Shown here piece after piece: positions 44,641 to 55,600 of a stretch of 64,000 nt of DNA (positions are counted from its first letter, which is position 1; the number at the start of each line of letters is the position of its first letter). Position numbers and translations under genes: made by a program. The stretch is from Adiantum capillus-veneris (lineage: Eukaryota > Streptophyta > Polypodiopsida > Polypodiales > Pteridaceae), in NCBI GenBank assembly GCA_014529385.2, contig CM043946.1, forward strand, positions 14,959,077 through 15,023,076. Reading direction: 5' to 3'. The notes under the pieces are model-generated. The model did no database searches. It saw only the letters and a list, made by a program, of their open reading frames with translations, and was not told the origin of the DNA.

Positions 44641-45504
44641 CTACTCCTCATGGCACAAACGGCGAGCAAGCTGCATATCCTTGGGCATAATGGTTACACG
44701 CTTTGCATGGATGGCACAGAGGTTAGAATCCTCGAATATGCCAGTTAAATATTGCTCTGCTTCCTCTTGGACTGCCTCTATGGCCACGGCGCCCATCCGA
44801 AATTGAGTGTTGTACAATTGCAAAACCTCCCTGCATAGCCTTGCAAAAGGGGCCCTCCGAATCAAGATCTCGGTGCTCTTTTGATAGTGTCGAATCCCCG
44901 CAAAAGCATGGCTGCGCTTTCGTACCTTCTGAGGTCGACGTGGAGGTGAATTTTTGGCACAAGTCGGGGCAGCTTGCTTCCTCTTCTTGTAGACAATGCT
45001 CTTTCTCTTTTTTTTCTGCACAGGCACTTCCAACACCTCATAATCGGATTCCACCCACTCTCCATCGAATTCGTGCTCTTCACTATCGACCGGATGTGAT
45101 GGTGTAGGTCCACTCCCTTTAGGAAGTTTCTTACCCCCAATAGACATGTGAGCCTGATAAGTTTGTATTTGGACACCAACCCATGGGGCATTTTCATCCG
45201 TTTTTGTCTCTTCGGAGACTTCTGACGGTTGCTTTTGGTTGTTTGTTTCTTTACCATGGTTGCTCTCATCCTCCCTGTTGCCATCAGAATTGTTGGAGTC
45301 CGATGAATAGAAAACAAGACGATGCTTCCGTCTCTCTTTTGCTGCTGTAGAGGATTGGCCATGCTGATTTGAAGCTCCAGCTTCTTCTGTGTGGACTTCA
45401 CCTTGAGCTTGTGAAGTTCCAGCTTCTGTTGCTGTACCTTTGAGTCGTTGTCCATCCGGCCCCTCTGGATATGCAATCCTAGCCGTTTGTTTTGTTCATG
45501 CCAT
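44641..45504 (-). pseudogene. Transposon gene 3: histone H3-like protein with H3 N-terminus and long linker
   Basis: ATG 45504 opens M-A-TGA-T-K-Q-T-A-R: the canonical H3 tail with Arg2 (CGA) changed to a stop at 45496-45498. The same frame stays open for 284 more codons. After nine tail residues comes a linker of about 190 residues, rich in S, E, Q, with basic clusters ([27 protein letters not shown]). The last about 84 residues are a full H3 fold: [17 protein letters not shown] (alpha N), [28 protein letters not shown] and [20 protein letters not shown]. Cys, His, Arg, Lys and Asp of the H3-H3' interface are kept. Loop 1 has the canonical length, unlike most CENH3. An internal ATG at 45147 could still give a 168-residue protein with the whole fold. 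It lies 142 bp behind the transposase on the same strand. I read it as a captured, remodelled H3. Confidence 0.85.
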
Positions 45505-45645
45505 GGTTGCACCTAGTAGGGAAGATGACAAAATGAGCCCCTTCAACCTTTAAATAGGTTTTTTTGAGATTTGGGCCCTTTCACACTATGCGGCCAATTG
45601 AGTGAAACTCAAATAAAGCAATTGAATTGAACAACTAAACTTGGA

Positions 45646-48567
45646 TCATGCAGACGGCTGACGCGACGCCCAAACGCTGCCTTTTCGATATTTAGTTGCA
45701 CGCCAAGCTTCGTGGCCGAGGGACGCTCGCGAGCGTTTCCACTTCTCAGATGCTGCAGTACGGGAAGCGTTGCGTAACTGCTTTGCTAACATCGATTCTG
45801 TTGCTTTCTCAATAGTACGAGTTCTCCCAAAGGTGTGCCTAAAAAACCAATTAAACATCTCTTGGAGGTAGTTGGAGTGTGAACTACCACCACCATGCCG
45901 AGTATTCTTGAAGTAGACTCCTTTTGCTCGATAGTGGGACTTCTCCATGCCTTGTGTACTCCATATATCAAGCGAACCATAGCGGTCCATGAAGTATGCA
46001 CCATGCGCATAGAGAATGTGCTAAAACAACCAAAAAGGAGATAAGCGAATAGAAAGGTTACATTTTCAAACATTGCATATGTATTAAGTCCGTTAAAACA
46101 AACCATGTAGTGTGTAATCTTTCTTTCAGACCATCCGTCCTTAGCGGCCTTTGTGAATTCATAAAGCACCTTCTTGAACTCCTCTCGCTGCTCAACGGTG
46201 GTGCTTGAAAGATTCATCAATTGCACAACCTTTTGAAAGGATGACCATACTAGCTTGCGTTGGTTAGCAACCTCCACATTGGGATCTTTGTCCGTCGTGC
46301 ATGAACACAAATATTTCCACAACTCCCACCGCTTCTCACTTGCTAGATCGACACTTGCCTTGGATACCTGCATTGGAGACTTTGACATCTTCTTGAAAAA
46401 TCGACGTGCTTTGGCTCCATTCATGGAAACCTTCTGTGCCACCTCATATGTCTTCTCCCTACAAGTCTCTGCTACAATGTTCACCCTTGATCGGTGACAT
46501 CCAATCTCATTAAGGAGCGTCTCCACCCCCTGCAAGGAGTCTTTTGACCGTTGAAGGGTCTTCATTGTGAAAGAATAATCAATGTGATGCTTTAAGATCC
46601 TATCAAATATTTGCATAAACGCATGCAATGTGCAAAAGTGAACATTGTTGAGGGAGAAGGGAATTATGGGGTTCCACCCAGGATCTTTGATATCCCTATT
46701 GGACACCTGCAGCATATCACATGAAAGAACCGAACTTTGCCACTCCCTATTTATATGGTCATCATTATCATCATCCTAACCTTCCACTTGAGTTGCTCGA
46801 CTTGTCTTGTGCCCTTTCGTACAGAATGGACAGGGAAGTAAAGAATTTTCACCTTGTTTGCATCCAAGCATGCACTTTACGGTCTTTAGATCACCACCTA
46901 AATGCCATTCAACATCAAACTCCCCACGTCCTGGAACCATGAGCTTCTCACCGTTTATTTGAGCTTTAATGACCTCTGTGACCCATGGGATTCTACTGAA
47001 AATCCATGCAAGGACTTCATGTGTCTCTTTCGGAACTTCAATTGCACCAAGCCACCATATATCCTTCTCTGATTGCACACTAAAAGATGGCTTTGTCACT
47101 TCACTCGAACTGCAAGATTGCTTGGCATAAGCTAGGGCTTCATTCATAAGCGTGATGCTCATTCTCTCCAACTTTCATAAGCTAGGGCTTCATTCATAAG
47201 CGTGATGCTCATTCTCTCCAACTTTCTCCCTTTAACAATTACACACTCATCCAACTTCAGTACGAACACAAGCTTGCCTTCAAGAACTGCCAACAACATA
47301 AAGCCTCAGAATGCATGTTATGACACATCATAGAGCATGTAGGCAACTCTAAACTAACCTGCATCACTCAAATTGTAGAAAACAGCCATGGACTGCTGCA
47401 ATCGTATCAAGTCCACAAAGATATTGTTGAATTTGGTGTAAACAAACCCTTCGGTCCGCAACACACTGTTAGAAACAGCACTGCTTCCCTTCCCACGGCC
47501 CTTCCTTCCTTGTGATTTGTTACGGAGCGGCTGAAGAGGCTTCGTGTCTTCAATATACAAGTAGTCCCTTAATTGGTGAACAACATCTTCATTTGACACC
47601 TTCTTGGCAATCTGCACTCTGTGAGGAAGTGGGAATAGGTTTTCCGTGACTCCTCGACTTCTTAATGCATCTTTTAACACTTGATGTATTGCTTGATAGC
47701 CCTTGGTACTAATCCCAACAGCATCACAAATATCCTGAACATCTAGATCAGTGACAATATTAGAAAAATCTCTAAGAACTCTCTTAGTGATTACGTCTTT
47801 CAAGTGTTTTGCCTCTGGAGCATCAAGCATCCCAATAAAATCTTCTTTGTTGAAACAAGAATGAAGTAAAGTAGCCCTAGCTGACGCATTCTCACCGCCG
47901 GACGTTTCTTGGACGAAGTTCCTATTCCCAAAACAACAATGATGAGCCGTATTAAACTTAAACAACATGAGGGATAGAACATGTTACCTCATAGCTGTCA
48001 CCCTTCGTTTTCTTGCACCTCCATGTGGTGCAAGAGTCTGAATTTCGGACAACTCTCGTTTCCTCACCCTACCTCCCATGGCAGTACTCTTCATGTGTGA
48101 AAGAGTATCCTCAAGCTTTTTAATTACATTTTCCTTGGTTGTGATGGTGCTCTTTGCCTCCTCAAGCGCACTAGTAGCTGTTTGCATCTGAGCTTGAAGA
48201 TTGTGGAAACTCCCATTGAGCAACTGCCAATGACGCAAGTAGATCTCGGACCGCGCAATCTCGTGTTTGTTGAGTCTCTTGTAGTAGCCCAACAAACCTT
48301 GCTCTCCATTTCCAACGTATTGCAATAGTGATGGAATGTTTGTAAAAGACGGATGAACATTGAGAGAAGGATCCTTTGGATACAAGCATCCGTCTGTCCA
48401 GAGATCCACATTCTTCTCCCCTTGAGTGCGCGTTCGTTGGCTGAAGGTAATGTACCCAAGCATGTTTTCTTTGTCGGAACATACTCTTGAGGTAGGCGTA
48501 GGAAAAGCCCTGGAGACCTACCGCGTGAAGAGCTTGCTGGGACATTGGTCACATCGTCAAGAGGCAT
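45646..48567 (-). pseudogene. Transposon gene 4: multi-exon DDE-type transposase
   Basis: Exons fitted by splice sites and phase: 48567-47988, 47921-47359, 47286-46788, 46706-46104, 46020-45646; about 850 residues. Exon 1 starts MPLDDVTNVPASSSRG, changes frame near 48510 and has a coiled coil (LEEAKSTITTKENVIKKLED). Likely catalytic residues: D in FVLKLDECVIVKGRK, D in EWHLGGDLKTVKC followed by CPFC, and E in STQGMEKSHYRAKG. The C-terminus has HGGGSSHSNYLQEMFNWF. The GGDxK plus CxxC pattern recalls large eukaryotic transposases that I cannot name securely (KDZ/Plavaka-like is one option). A 50-bp tandem duplication (47127-47226) shifts the frame, so this copy is dead. Confidence 0.75.
47127..47226. 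repeat. 50-bp tandem duplication in the transposase exon
   Basis: The unit begins CATAAGCTAGGGCTTCATTC and occurs twice in direct succession without differences. Because 50 is not a multiple of 3, it brings a TGA into frame just after NEALAY. Confidence 0.9.
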
Positions 48568-48655
48568 TGTAGGATGGAGAGATGGAGCTTGAAGGATGGA
48601 GAGATAGAGCTTGTAGGATGGAGAGATGGAGCTTGAAGGATGGAGAGATGGGTGC
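48566..48655 (+). repeat. Short tandem repeat in the transposase leader
   Basis: About four units of GGATGGAGAGATGGAGCTTG(A/T)A lie directly before the transposase ATG (minus strand reading CATCCTTCAAGCTCCATCTC). Confidence 0.75.
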
Positions 48656-49044
48656 GTAGGTGCAGAAGCAGGTGCAGGTGCAAGGGGGATGGGTGTAGGA
48701 GAGGAGCTTAGATTAGGAGAGAGAGTTTTCAATTTTGGGGGGAATTTTCTAAAAGTTTGGAGGGAGTCAAAAAATGTTGAATTTTGAGTAATTTAACTTA
48801 AAAATATTTTTTTTATTATGTGTATATGTTAGGGGTACTTTTTAGGGGGGAATAGAGTTTTTTTGAAAGTTTTTGAAAAAAGTCATTTTTTTGACCTCTT
48901 TGATCCACGGATTTGCTTAGGTGGCATGGGAGAGTTAAGAGGCCACTTACAAGTTGGCCAAAAAGGTAGAGAGAGAAGACCCCATACCCCCCTACTTTTC
49001 AAATGGTTTACCCCCCCCTTCCCTACTTTTTAAATGGTTACCCG

Positions 49045-49057
49045 CCCCCCCCCCCCC
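49045..49057 (+). repeat. Poly-C run, right subterminal
   Basis: 13 C, inverse of the G run near the left end. Confidence 0.75.
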
Positions 49058-49165
49058 ACCTTTTTAGGGGTCAAAGGTGGAGGAGACCCTACCAAAATAG
49101 CCCCATTCAAAGTCTTTGTGCCCCTTAATCTTGGCATGCTTCCTTTAAATTAGGGATTCTTACAA

Positions 49166-49196
49166 GGCCCATGGAGAGTCCATTTTTTTCCTAATG
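49166..49196 (-). repeat. Right terminal inverted repeat of the 9.55-kb transposon
   Basis: Reverse complement starts CATTAGGAAAAAAATGGACT, then CTCCATGGGCCTT; it pairs with 39647-39677. Confidence 0.9.
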
Positions 49197-50809
49197 TTAT
49201 TTTTAATACATTATTGCATGCATGATTACAAAAATTTGTCGAGGAGCAATGTCATGCTTTCAAATGGCATGAGGTGTCCATGGGAATCAAATAAAAGTTT
49301 AGGCTAAGGGGTCCACAATAAGACTTTTGCTGCCAAAACTGTACCCTATTTTGATGATTTTTTAACACAAGGTTCTAATCCGAATTGGAAAAAGTATATA
49401 AAATAGAAAATGTAGTCCATATTTTTAGTTTTTCATTTGGAGCCATGGTTGAGGAGGTATGATCAAAATACTGGACCCCAGTCTGCCCACTTCATGCATG
49501 GATATCTTATTTCCAACTTTTCTAGTTTCTGTTCACACTGGCTCTTCTCTTCTTGTGTAAGCCCTTGGGGGTTCCCTTCACCTATAAAATGGGACCTCTT
49601 CTTCCTTGAAAACCATTCAAGCCATTGATGAGAGGAATTCATGAGAAAGTGAGTAGTAATACCTAATTGTACTTAGCCATTAACATAAGCCTAAGCCTAC
49701 ACTTTCTCATAGAGGAAGACTAGCCATCCTTGTAAGCTATCCTTGGAAAATCAACTCTAATCAAAGAAGGTCTTGGACTTGGTGTATCAATCAAAGTTTA
49801 ATTCTTCCTTCTTCTTCTCTCTCCATCAAAAATGGTGCCGAAGGGTTTTTCAAGTAAGATGTGTTTCTACATTGATATTTTGTTGATTTATTGTTGTTTT
49901 CTTTTCATCTCTAATCCAACATATATATATCTTATCTCATATCCTTGACCAAACCTATCTCTCTCACTCTTAGAAATTCATTCTCTCTACAAATTCTAGG
50001 TTCTCCTTGCTACAGGTACATCTCTCCCCGCAGTATCCTTATTGCCTACGGGCGAGAATAGGGCTTGGGAGGGAAACTTATCATCTCTTCACTTCTCTCA
50101 TATCTACATTTTGCACATACTAGAATTATCTTAGATGAATAATCCACATGATGAGAATTTCTATCACTTACACTCTGTGTGGTCTATTAGAGTTAATGTA
50201 TGGATTATCCATAAAATACACTTTCAACGTCGTATAGTGTTTCTCTTTGGCCCAAAAGGCTCAATGAAATACTTCTTTCACCGGATTCCATCATACTACC
50301 TCTTATAGACTTTAACTTTTCTTTTGATGAAAGTGTAGTTATCTTGCTATGAACCAAGAGGATTTGTACACACAATTAATAGCAATCACTAGACAAAACA
50401 TATATATTATGGTAAGCACAAAACTACAATTCCAAAGAAAAATTCAGTATGTTTGGTTGGCAAAGATTGAACGCCATTAACTCATTTTATTAACCCTTTC
50501 ATATTACCCATGATATGATATGACCATAGCGTTGATGTTTTCATCTTTTTGTTGTTTTGATATTCTCTTTTGTGTTCTTTCTTTGTGTGTGTGAGTACAA
50601 GAGAGAAAGAATGAAGCTTCTTTGATTGTAGTTCCTTTCAAACCCTATACTTCATGGAATCTATGGTTTAACTCCTTCATAGTTTTTGGAGTTCTCTCAC
50701 AAACTCTCACAACCAAAAGCTTGGTGCTTTCCTGGCAAGAATGCAAATTTCTCGACATATTTTGGTGAACCCGATGTGAAACTGCCAAGGTGAGAGTTTG
50801 TGGGTAACC

Positions 50810-52692
50810 ATGGGTGATCATGTTGAGCAACAGGGTATGCATTTTTACCCAGCAACAATGCAAATGTCTCAAGCATTTGCAATGTTCATGCAACAACAAC
50901 ATGCCACTAAAAGAAGGGAGATTTCAGCAACAAAGGCCATACAAGCAGTCATCAATAGAATGGATCAGTTCAATGGCAAAGATGTAACCAAGTACTTACG
51001 CAAGTATGTGAAGGAGATGGAGCTGCATCGCGTGTCAGAAGGTGAGATGATTCAAAACTTTGAGCTAGTTGTTGCTCTAGAAATTAGAGAGCATGTTAGG
51101 GGAATTAAAGATGGGCATGGGAGAAACTGGAAAGAACTCAAAATAGATTTAAAGGAGGAATATTTCATGGAGGACTCTAAGAGAGTGATTAAAAGGAAAT
51201 TTTTAGAATGGGTTGTCAAGCCAAAGCAAAGACTATCAATAACAGAGCTACTTAGGGAATTTGAGCGGCACTATGCACAACTCACCAGGACAGAAGGGCC
51301 CACATTAGATGTAGAGAAGATAGATCTTTTCTTACAAGATGCAGGTGAAGAGTTTCAAGAAAACTTAGAGCTTCTTATTAAAGATAAAGATGCTAAGCAA
51401 GGACTAAAGATCGACTAGAATGAGTTTGAAGGTGTTGTCGCACTTCTTATCAAACGACAAAGAAGAAGGGACAAGATAGTAGTAAACACTACAAGTCCTT
51501 TCACCTCAACTTCTGACAAAATGGTAAAGCCTACGTCTATCGCTCCTAAGTTTGATGTGTCCATGCTAGATGATCTTGTGAAAGGAATGCGTGACTTGAA
51601 GGTGAAGCTTGCAAAGCTTGAAGAAAAAGGCCAACCGTCAGGGCCACTTCCTAGGCAAAGGCAACAGCCCAAAGAAGGGTTTGTTAATAGATGTATTTGG
51701 TGCGATAGTACAGACCATGTAAGAAGGGATTGTGATGATTTTAGTGACGCTTTGTCAAAAGATATTCTCTTTTTTAAGGATGGTAAAATACACTTAAGAG
51801 AGACAGGTCTACCCTTGAGAACTAACTTTGGGAAGGGGGGAATGCAAACCTTAGTTGGAAGATATGGAAACTAACCATGCCACCTGTGCAGTTGAGGCAG
51901 CTACTTATGGAGTAAAAATTGAGCATCTTAGTGATGAAGAGGTGATTGACCATCATGGTCAAATTTGGCCAAATGTCATGCAATTAGCTAAAAAGGGAAA
52001 GCTTACAAAAGAGATTCCACAAAAGAGATTCTACATGAAGCATGTGATTTCATATGTCTAGAAACAAGATGGAATGATCCAATTGACTCATTTTCAGTGC
52101 ATGCCTATATTACCAAATTCCAACAAAATGAGGCTATTGTAGAAGAGAAGCGCCGACGTGAGAATGATGATGAAGGACCATCAAAAAGAGCTTCTAGGAG
52201 TGGGGGAATAAGCGACTCGATGCCTTCTCAATTAACCTCAACACAAGGAGCATCTGCACCTAAAGTACTCATGGAGGAGTCTACAACAGGAAAGAAGAAA
52301 GAGCCAACAAAAGGTAAGACAAAAGGCCCAACTTATAAACTACAATTTGATATTGAGGTTTCTACAGATTTAAAGAAATTCTTGGAGGAAAGGATTTTGA
52401 ATAGCAAGATTGAGTTCACTTTGGGAGAAGTCCTTGGCATTGCAAAGCATGAGATCCACGAGGAGGTCATTGACATCATCAAGAGAAAAGGGTACCTCTT
52501 GCTGAGGATGCTCGTCCACAGGTTGACGGACAATGGAGGATAATGAAGCTGTGGTAGGATGCTACCAATCTAGTGGGAGAGTGAAGCAAGTGCATTTCTT
52601 AAATGATGATGAAGAAGTTGAACCTATTCTTAGGAGCTACTAGTCACAAAGTCACTGGGCAAGGGCTACTACAGAAACTTTGGTCAAGGTAG
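50810..52692 (+). pseudogene. gypsy-3 gag remnant
   Basis: ATG 50810 (MGDHVEQQGMHFYP). Capsid part to a TAG at 51416-51418, then FDVSMLDDLVKGMRDLKVKL, the knuckle CIWCDSTDHVRRDC, a frameshift near 51855 and another near 52020-52090. The last recognisable piece is FTLGEVLGIAKHEIHEE near 52410-52460. It is homologous over its length with gypsy-2 gag and ends where the element is truncated. Confidence 0.88.
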
Positions 52693-52699
52693 AAGACCA

Positions 52700-55600
52700 T
52701 ATTAGGTAAAGTGGGAAATCTCAATTCCTAGGTTGGACAACTTTCAATATATCATGTACAAAATATAGAGATTTTGTCAAAAATTTGAGTTTTCTTAAGG
52801 TCTCATTCCACTTTATGCACATAAAATACACAATGAAAACAACTAAAATACCATGGTTTCAATCAATTGGATTATTAGGAGACAAGTATATTGCATCCAT
52901 TATCGTTGTCTATGTTCTATTGTCCTACCTACAACTTATCTCAACATGGAGAGCTTGGTTTCTAGGTCCACCACTTGTCCAAGTTAATGTAAAAGTGACT
53001 CAAGGTTCACAACTTGTGAAAGCAAGGATCCATTGAGGAATACAATCCACTTGGCTATTTTTTCTTAATTTATTGCATGTGACATTCAAGCAAGGTCCAC
53101 TTCTAATCTACAACTTATTAATTTGAGGCATGGGGCATACATAAAATATGTAGCATATGCTCTATTGCCTCATATGAAGGTTGGTTTCAAGGTGCACTTA
53201 TCCATGCTAGCCTATCTTGGAGAAATGATGGAGCTTGCTTCTCTCCTTGTTTCAATGGAGACTAGCTTGGACAAGTGGTGGACCTTTGCTTCTCTCTATG
53301 TTTCAATAGAGTTAGCTTGGACAAGTGGTGATCTTGGAACAAAACCCCCATGTAAAACATATCATGGGTATTCCAAGTGATTAGAAAGATTACCATTTAA
53401 GATATAACCTTATAGGTTAGACAAATGGAGCTTGGCTTGGAGAAATGGTGGACCTTTGATTCTCTCCATGTTTCAATGGAGCCTATCTTGGAGAAATGGT
53501 GGAGCTTGCTTCTGTCCATGTTTCAATGGAGCCTAGCTTGAACAGTTGGTGACCTTTGCTTCTCTCTATGTTTCAATAGAGTTACCTTAGACACGTGGTG
53601 GATCTTCAAACTAAGCCAACTACTATCAATGTTTCCTAGCTTGGACAAGTGGTGGAGTGTTTCTCTACTCCATGTTTCAATGGATCTTAGCTTGGACAAG
53701 TGTTCGACCTTAAAACAAAAACCCCATGTACAACATAGAATGGATTTTCTAGATTTCAATGGAGTCTAGATTTAACAAATGGTGGAGCTTGTCTTCATCC
53801 ATGTTTCAATGAGACTAGCTTGGACAAGTGGTGGACCTTGTAACAAACCCCCCCATGTACAACATATCATTGGTTTTCTAAGTGATGGGAAGGAATACCA
53901 TTCAAGATATAAACTTATAGCTTGGATAAGTAGTTGACTTTAAAACCAAATTCATCATAATACAATGAAATACAGGTTAGCCAATTCCTAAATCTTGAGA
54001 CCAAACCTCCCATGCTATTAGAGATAATATATTGGATAAGTGGTGGACCTTCTATTATTTTCCCATGCCTAGTTTAGACTACCGGTACACTTTGCAACTA
54101 TAAAGGCTGGACGAGTTGTGGAGCCTTGTTTCTATCCATGTTTTAATGGATCCTAGCTTGGACAAGTGGTGGACCTTGGAAAAAAGCTTCCATGTACAAC
54201 ATATATGAGGTTTTCCATGTTTTAATGGAACCTATCTTGGACAAATGGTGAAGCTTGCTTCACTCCATGTTGATTTTGGAACTACCTTAGACAAGTGGTG
54301 GAGCTTTGCTTTTCTACTCTTCATAATACAATGAAGTATAGGTTGGTTACATGGTGAATCTTAAGGCCAAACCTCCCATTTTACTAGAGATGATAGGTTG
54401 GACAAGTGGATCAACATCCAAGAATTCTAGCTTTGCATCTTGTCAGATCTAAATCTTCATCAAGGCGACATGCATGTATACATCAACTTTCAAGCCATTC
54501 AAGAATACATGCACTTAGATTCCATAGTTTTGTTTTCAAAGTCTTTTAGGTTCTAAAACTCTTTCACATAAAGTATGTAATGACAAAATTCTTGAAGCAA
54601 ACATTTGTGCCCAAGAAAAAGATCCCTCTCACATATTTAAAGTCCATGAATTCTCTAATCCATACTTACAAGTTTTATTTTGACATCAAACATCAATTCT
54701 CTCATAGTTACAAATAAATGCAACCTCGATATGAATTGACAAAAAATGAATTTCTTTTACTATATGACCCAACATAGGCCCCAATCAAATAAAAATAGAG
54801 TCCCCAAAAAATTGGGTGCACTCTAGCAATACATCAGAGTCCCCTTACAATAGGATGCACTCCAATAGTACATTGAAGTCCCCTTAGAGTAGGGTGCACT
54901 CCATTCAAGTGTTCATAAAATTGACGCACCTTTGTTTTTTTATAAAAAAGACTATATCAAATTATACAAATGTTGAAAGATACACACTAGAATAAAAAAA
55001 GCATCTTATGGCCATATTTATTCAATGATTTCGTGTTGGCAAGTACACACCAAGGACATAATTTGTCTCAGAATCACTATACTGATTTACAATTGTGTTG
55101 TATGTATAGACTCTCTTATCTCTTGCATACAACCATCCTACCAACCATGGAATTATGGTTCTTTGCAAGAAGTTTTGAAGTTGCTCGGAATTTTGCCTCC
55201 ACATCTTTGGAAATATAAGATATGTCCCTGGCATGTTCCACATCACCCTATATGGAGTGTCATCAAAAATTAAGGTATTGTTTGCATCCAAATCCTCAAA
55301 TATCTTCCAAATATCACTCAAATTTTTGTGATAAACCCTTGTAAATCCTAACATGATATTTGGATTTTGGCAATTTTTGTTACTCTTAAACACCTTGAAC
55401 TTGGTATACTCCTCAGGAAAACATTTTTGTGTGATGCGTTGCACCCTTGTTAAGTTATAGCAACTCCATATCCATAGCTCAAAGTAATCAGCACAAAAAT
55501 CCAAAAAACTTTGTGCGTCTGGTCGCACCACATGATAAACTTCATCTTTATCCTCCACAAGTCGCATGTGTTGAGCCCAAGATGGCATAGAATCTCCATG

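Larger units (their letters stand above)
39647..49196. mobile_element. 9.55-kb DNA transposon carrying a transposase, an H3-like histone and a ubiquitin-like protein
   Basis: Ends are inverted repeats of about 31 bases with two mismatches, beginning CATTAGGAAAAA and continuing ATGGACTCTCC and TGGGCCTT. The insertion splits the gypsy-3 LTR, so the borders are certain to within a few bases. Four multi-exon genes: two on the + strand (40365-41581, 41827-43388) converge on two on the minus strand (48567-45646, 45504-44641). Twin hairpins lie between. Subterminal G/C runs are inverted (39818-39836, 49045-49057). I cannot assign the superfamily or a clear target duplication; a TTA duplication is possible if the outer CATTA is partly target. 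Confidence 0.85.
39215..50757 (+). repeat. gypsy-3 5' LTR, split at 39646/49197
   Basis: Left part 39215-39646, right part 49197-50757. The right part keeps the TATA-like CACCTATAAAATGGGACC and the small ORF region (50133-50560), where ORF A is frameshifted at GGCCCAAAAGGCTC and ORF B is broken, though the ATGA overlap is still visible at 50348-50351. Confidence 0.9.
39215..52692 (+). mobile_element. gypsy-3: decayed relative of gypsy-2, interrupted by a DNA transposon
   Basis: The 5' LTR starts TGTCGTGCTGTAACATG at 39215 and ends CTCGACA at 50757; without the 9550-bp insert it is about 1993 bp, close to gypsy-2. The PBS and gag follow. Similarity to gypsy-2 stops at about 52692 (GGTCAAGGTAG), so protease, pol and 3' LTR are missing. 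Many stops and small indels show that it is older than gypsy-2. Confidence 0.9.

Noticed and set aside
44641-44900. Calling the H3-like gene a centromeric CENH3
   Set aside because: Loop 1 has canonical H3 length, the C-terminal helices are almost those of ordinary H3, and the N-terminus is A-R-T-K-Q-T-A-R. The long novel linker alone does not make it CENH3.
44862-45512. Overlapping 216-codon frame with coiled-coil-like text ([20 protein letters not shown])
   Set aside because: It overlaps the histone frame in another phase, loses protein-like character downstream, and the histone frame has unmistakable family similarity at both ends.
48124-48732. Long alternative frame over the first transposase exon (MKTLSPNLSSSPTPIPLAPA)
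   Set aside because: Only the part from MPLDDV may be real. Downstream the other phase gives the coiled coil and joins the next exon correctly.
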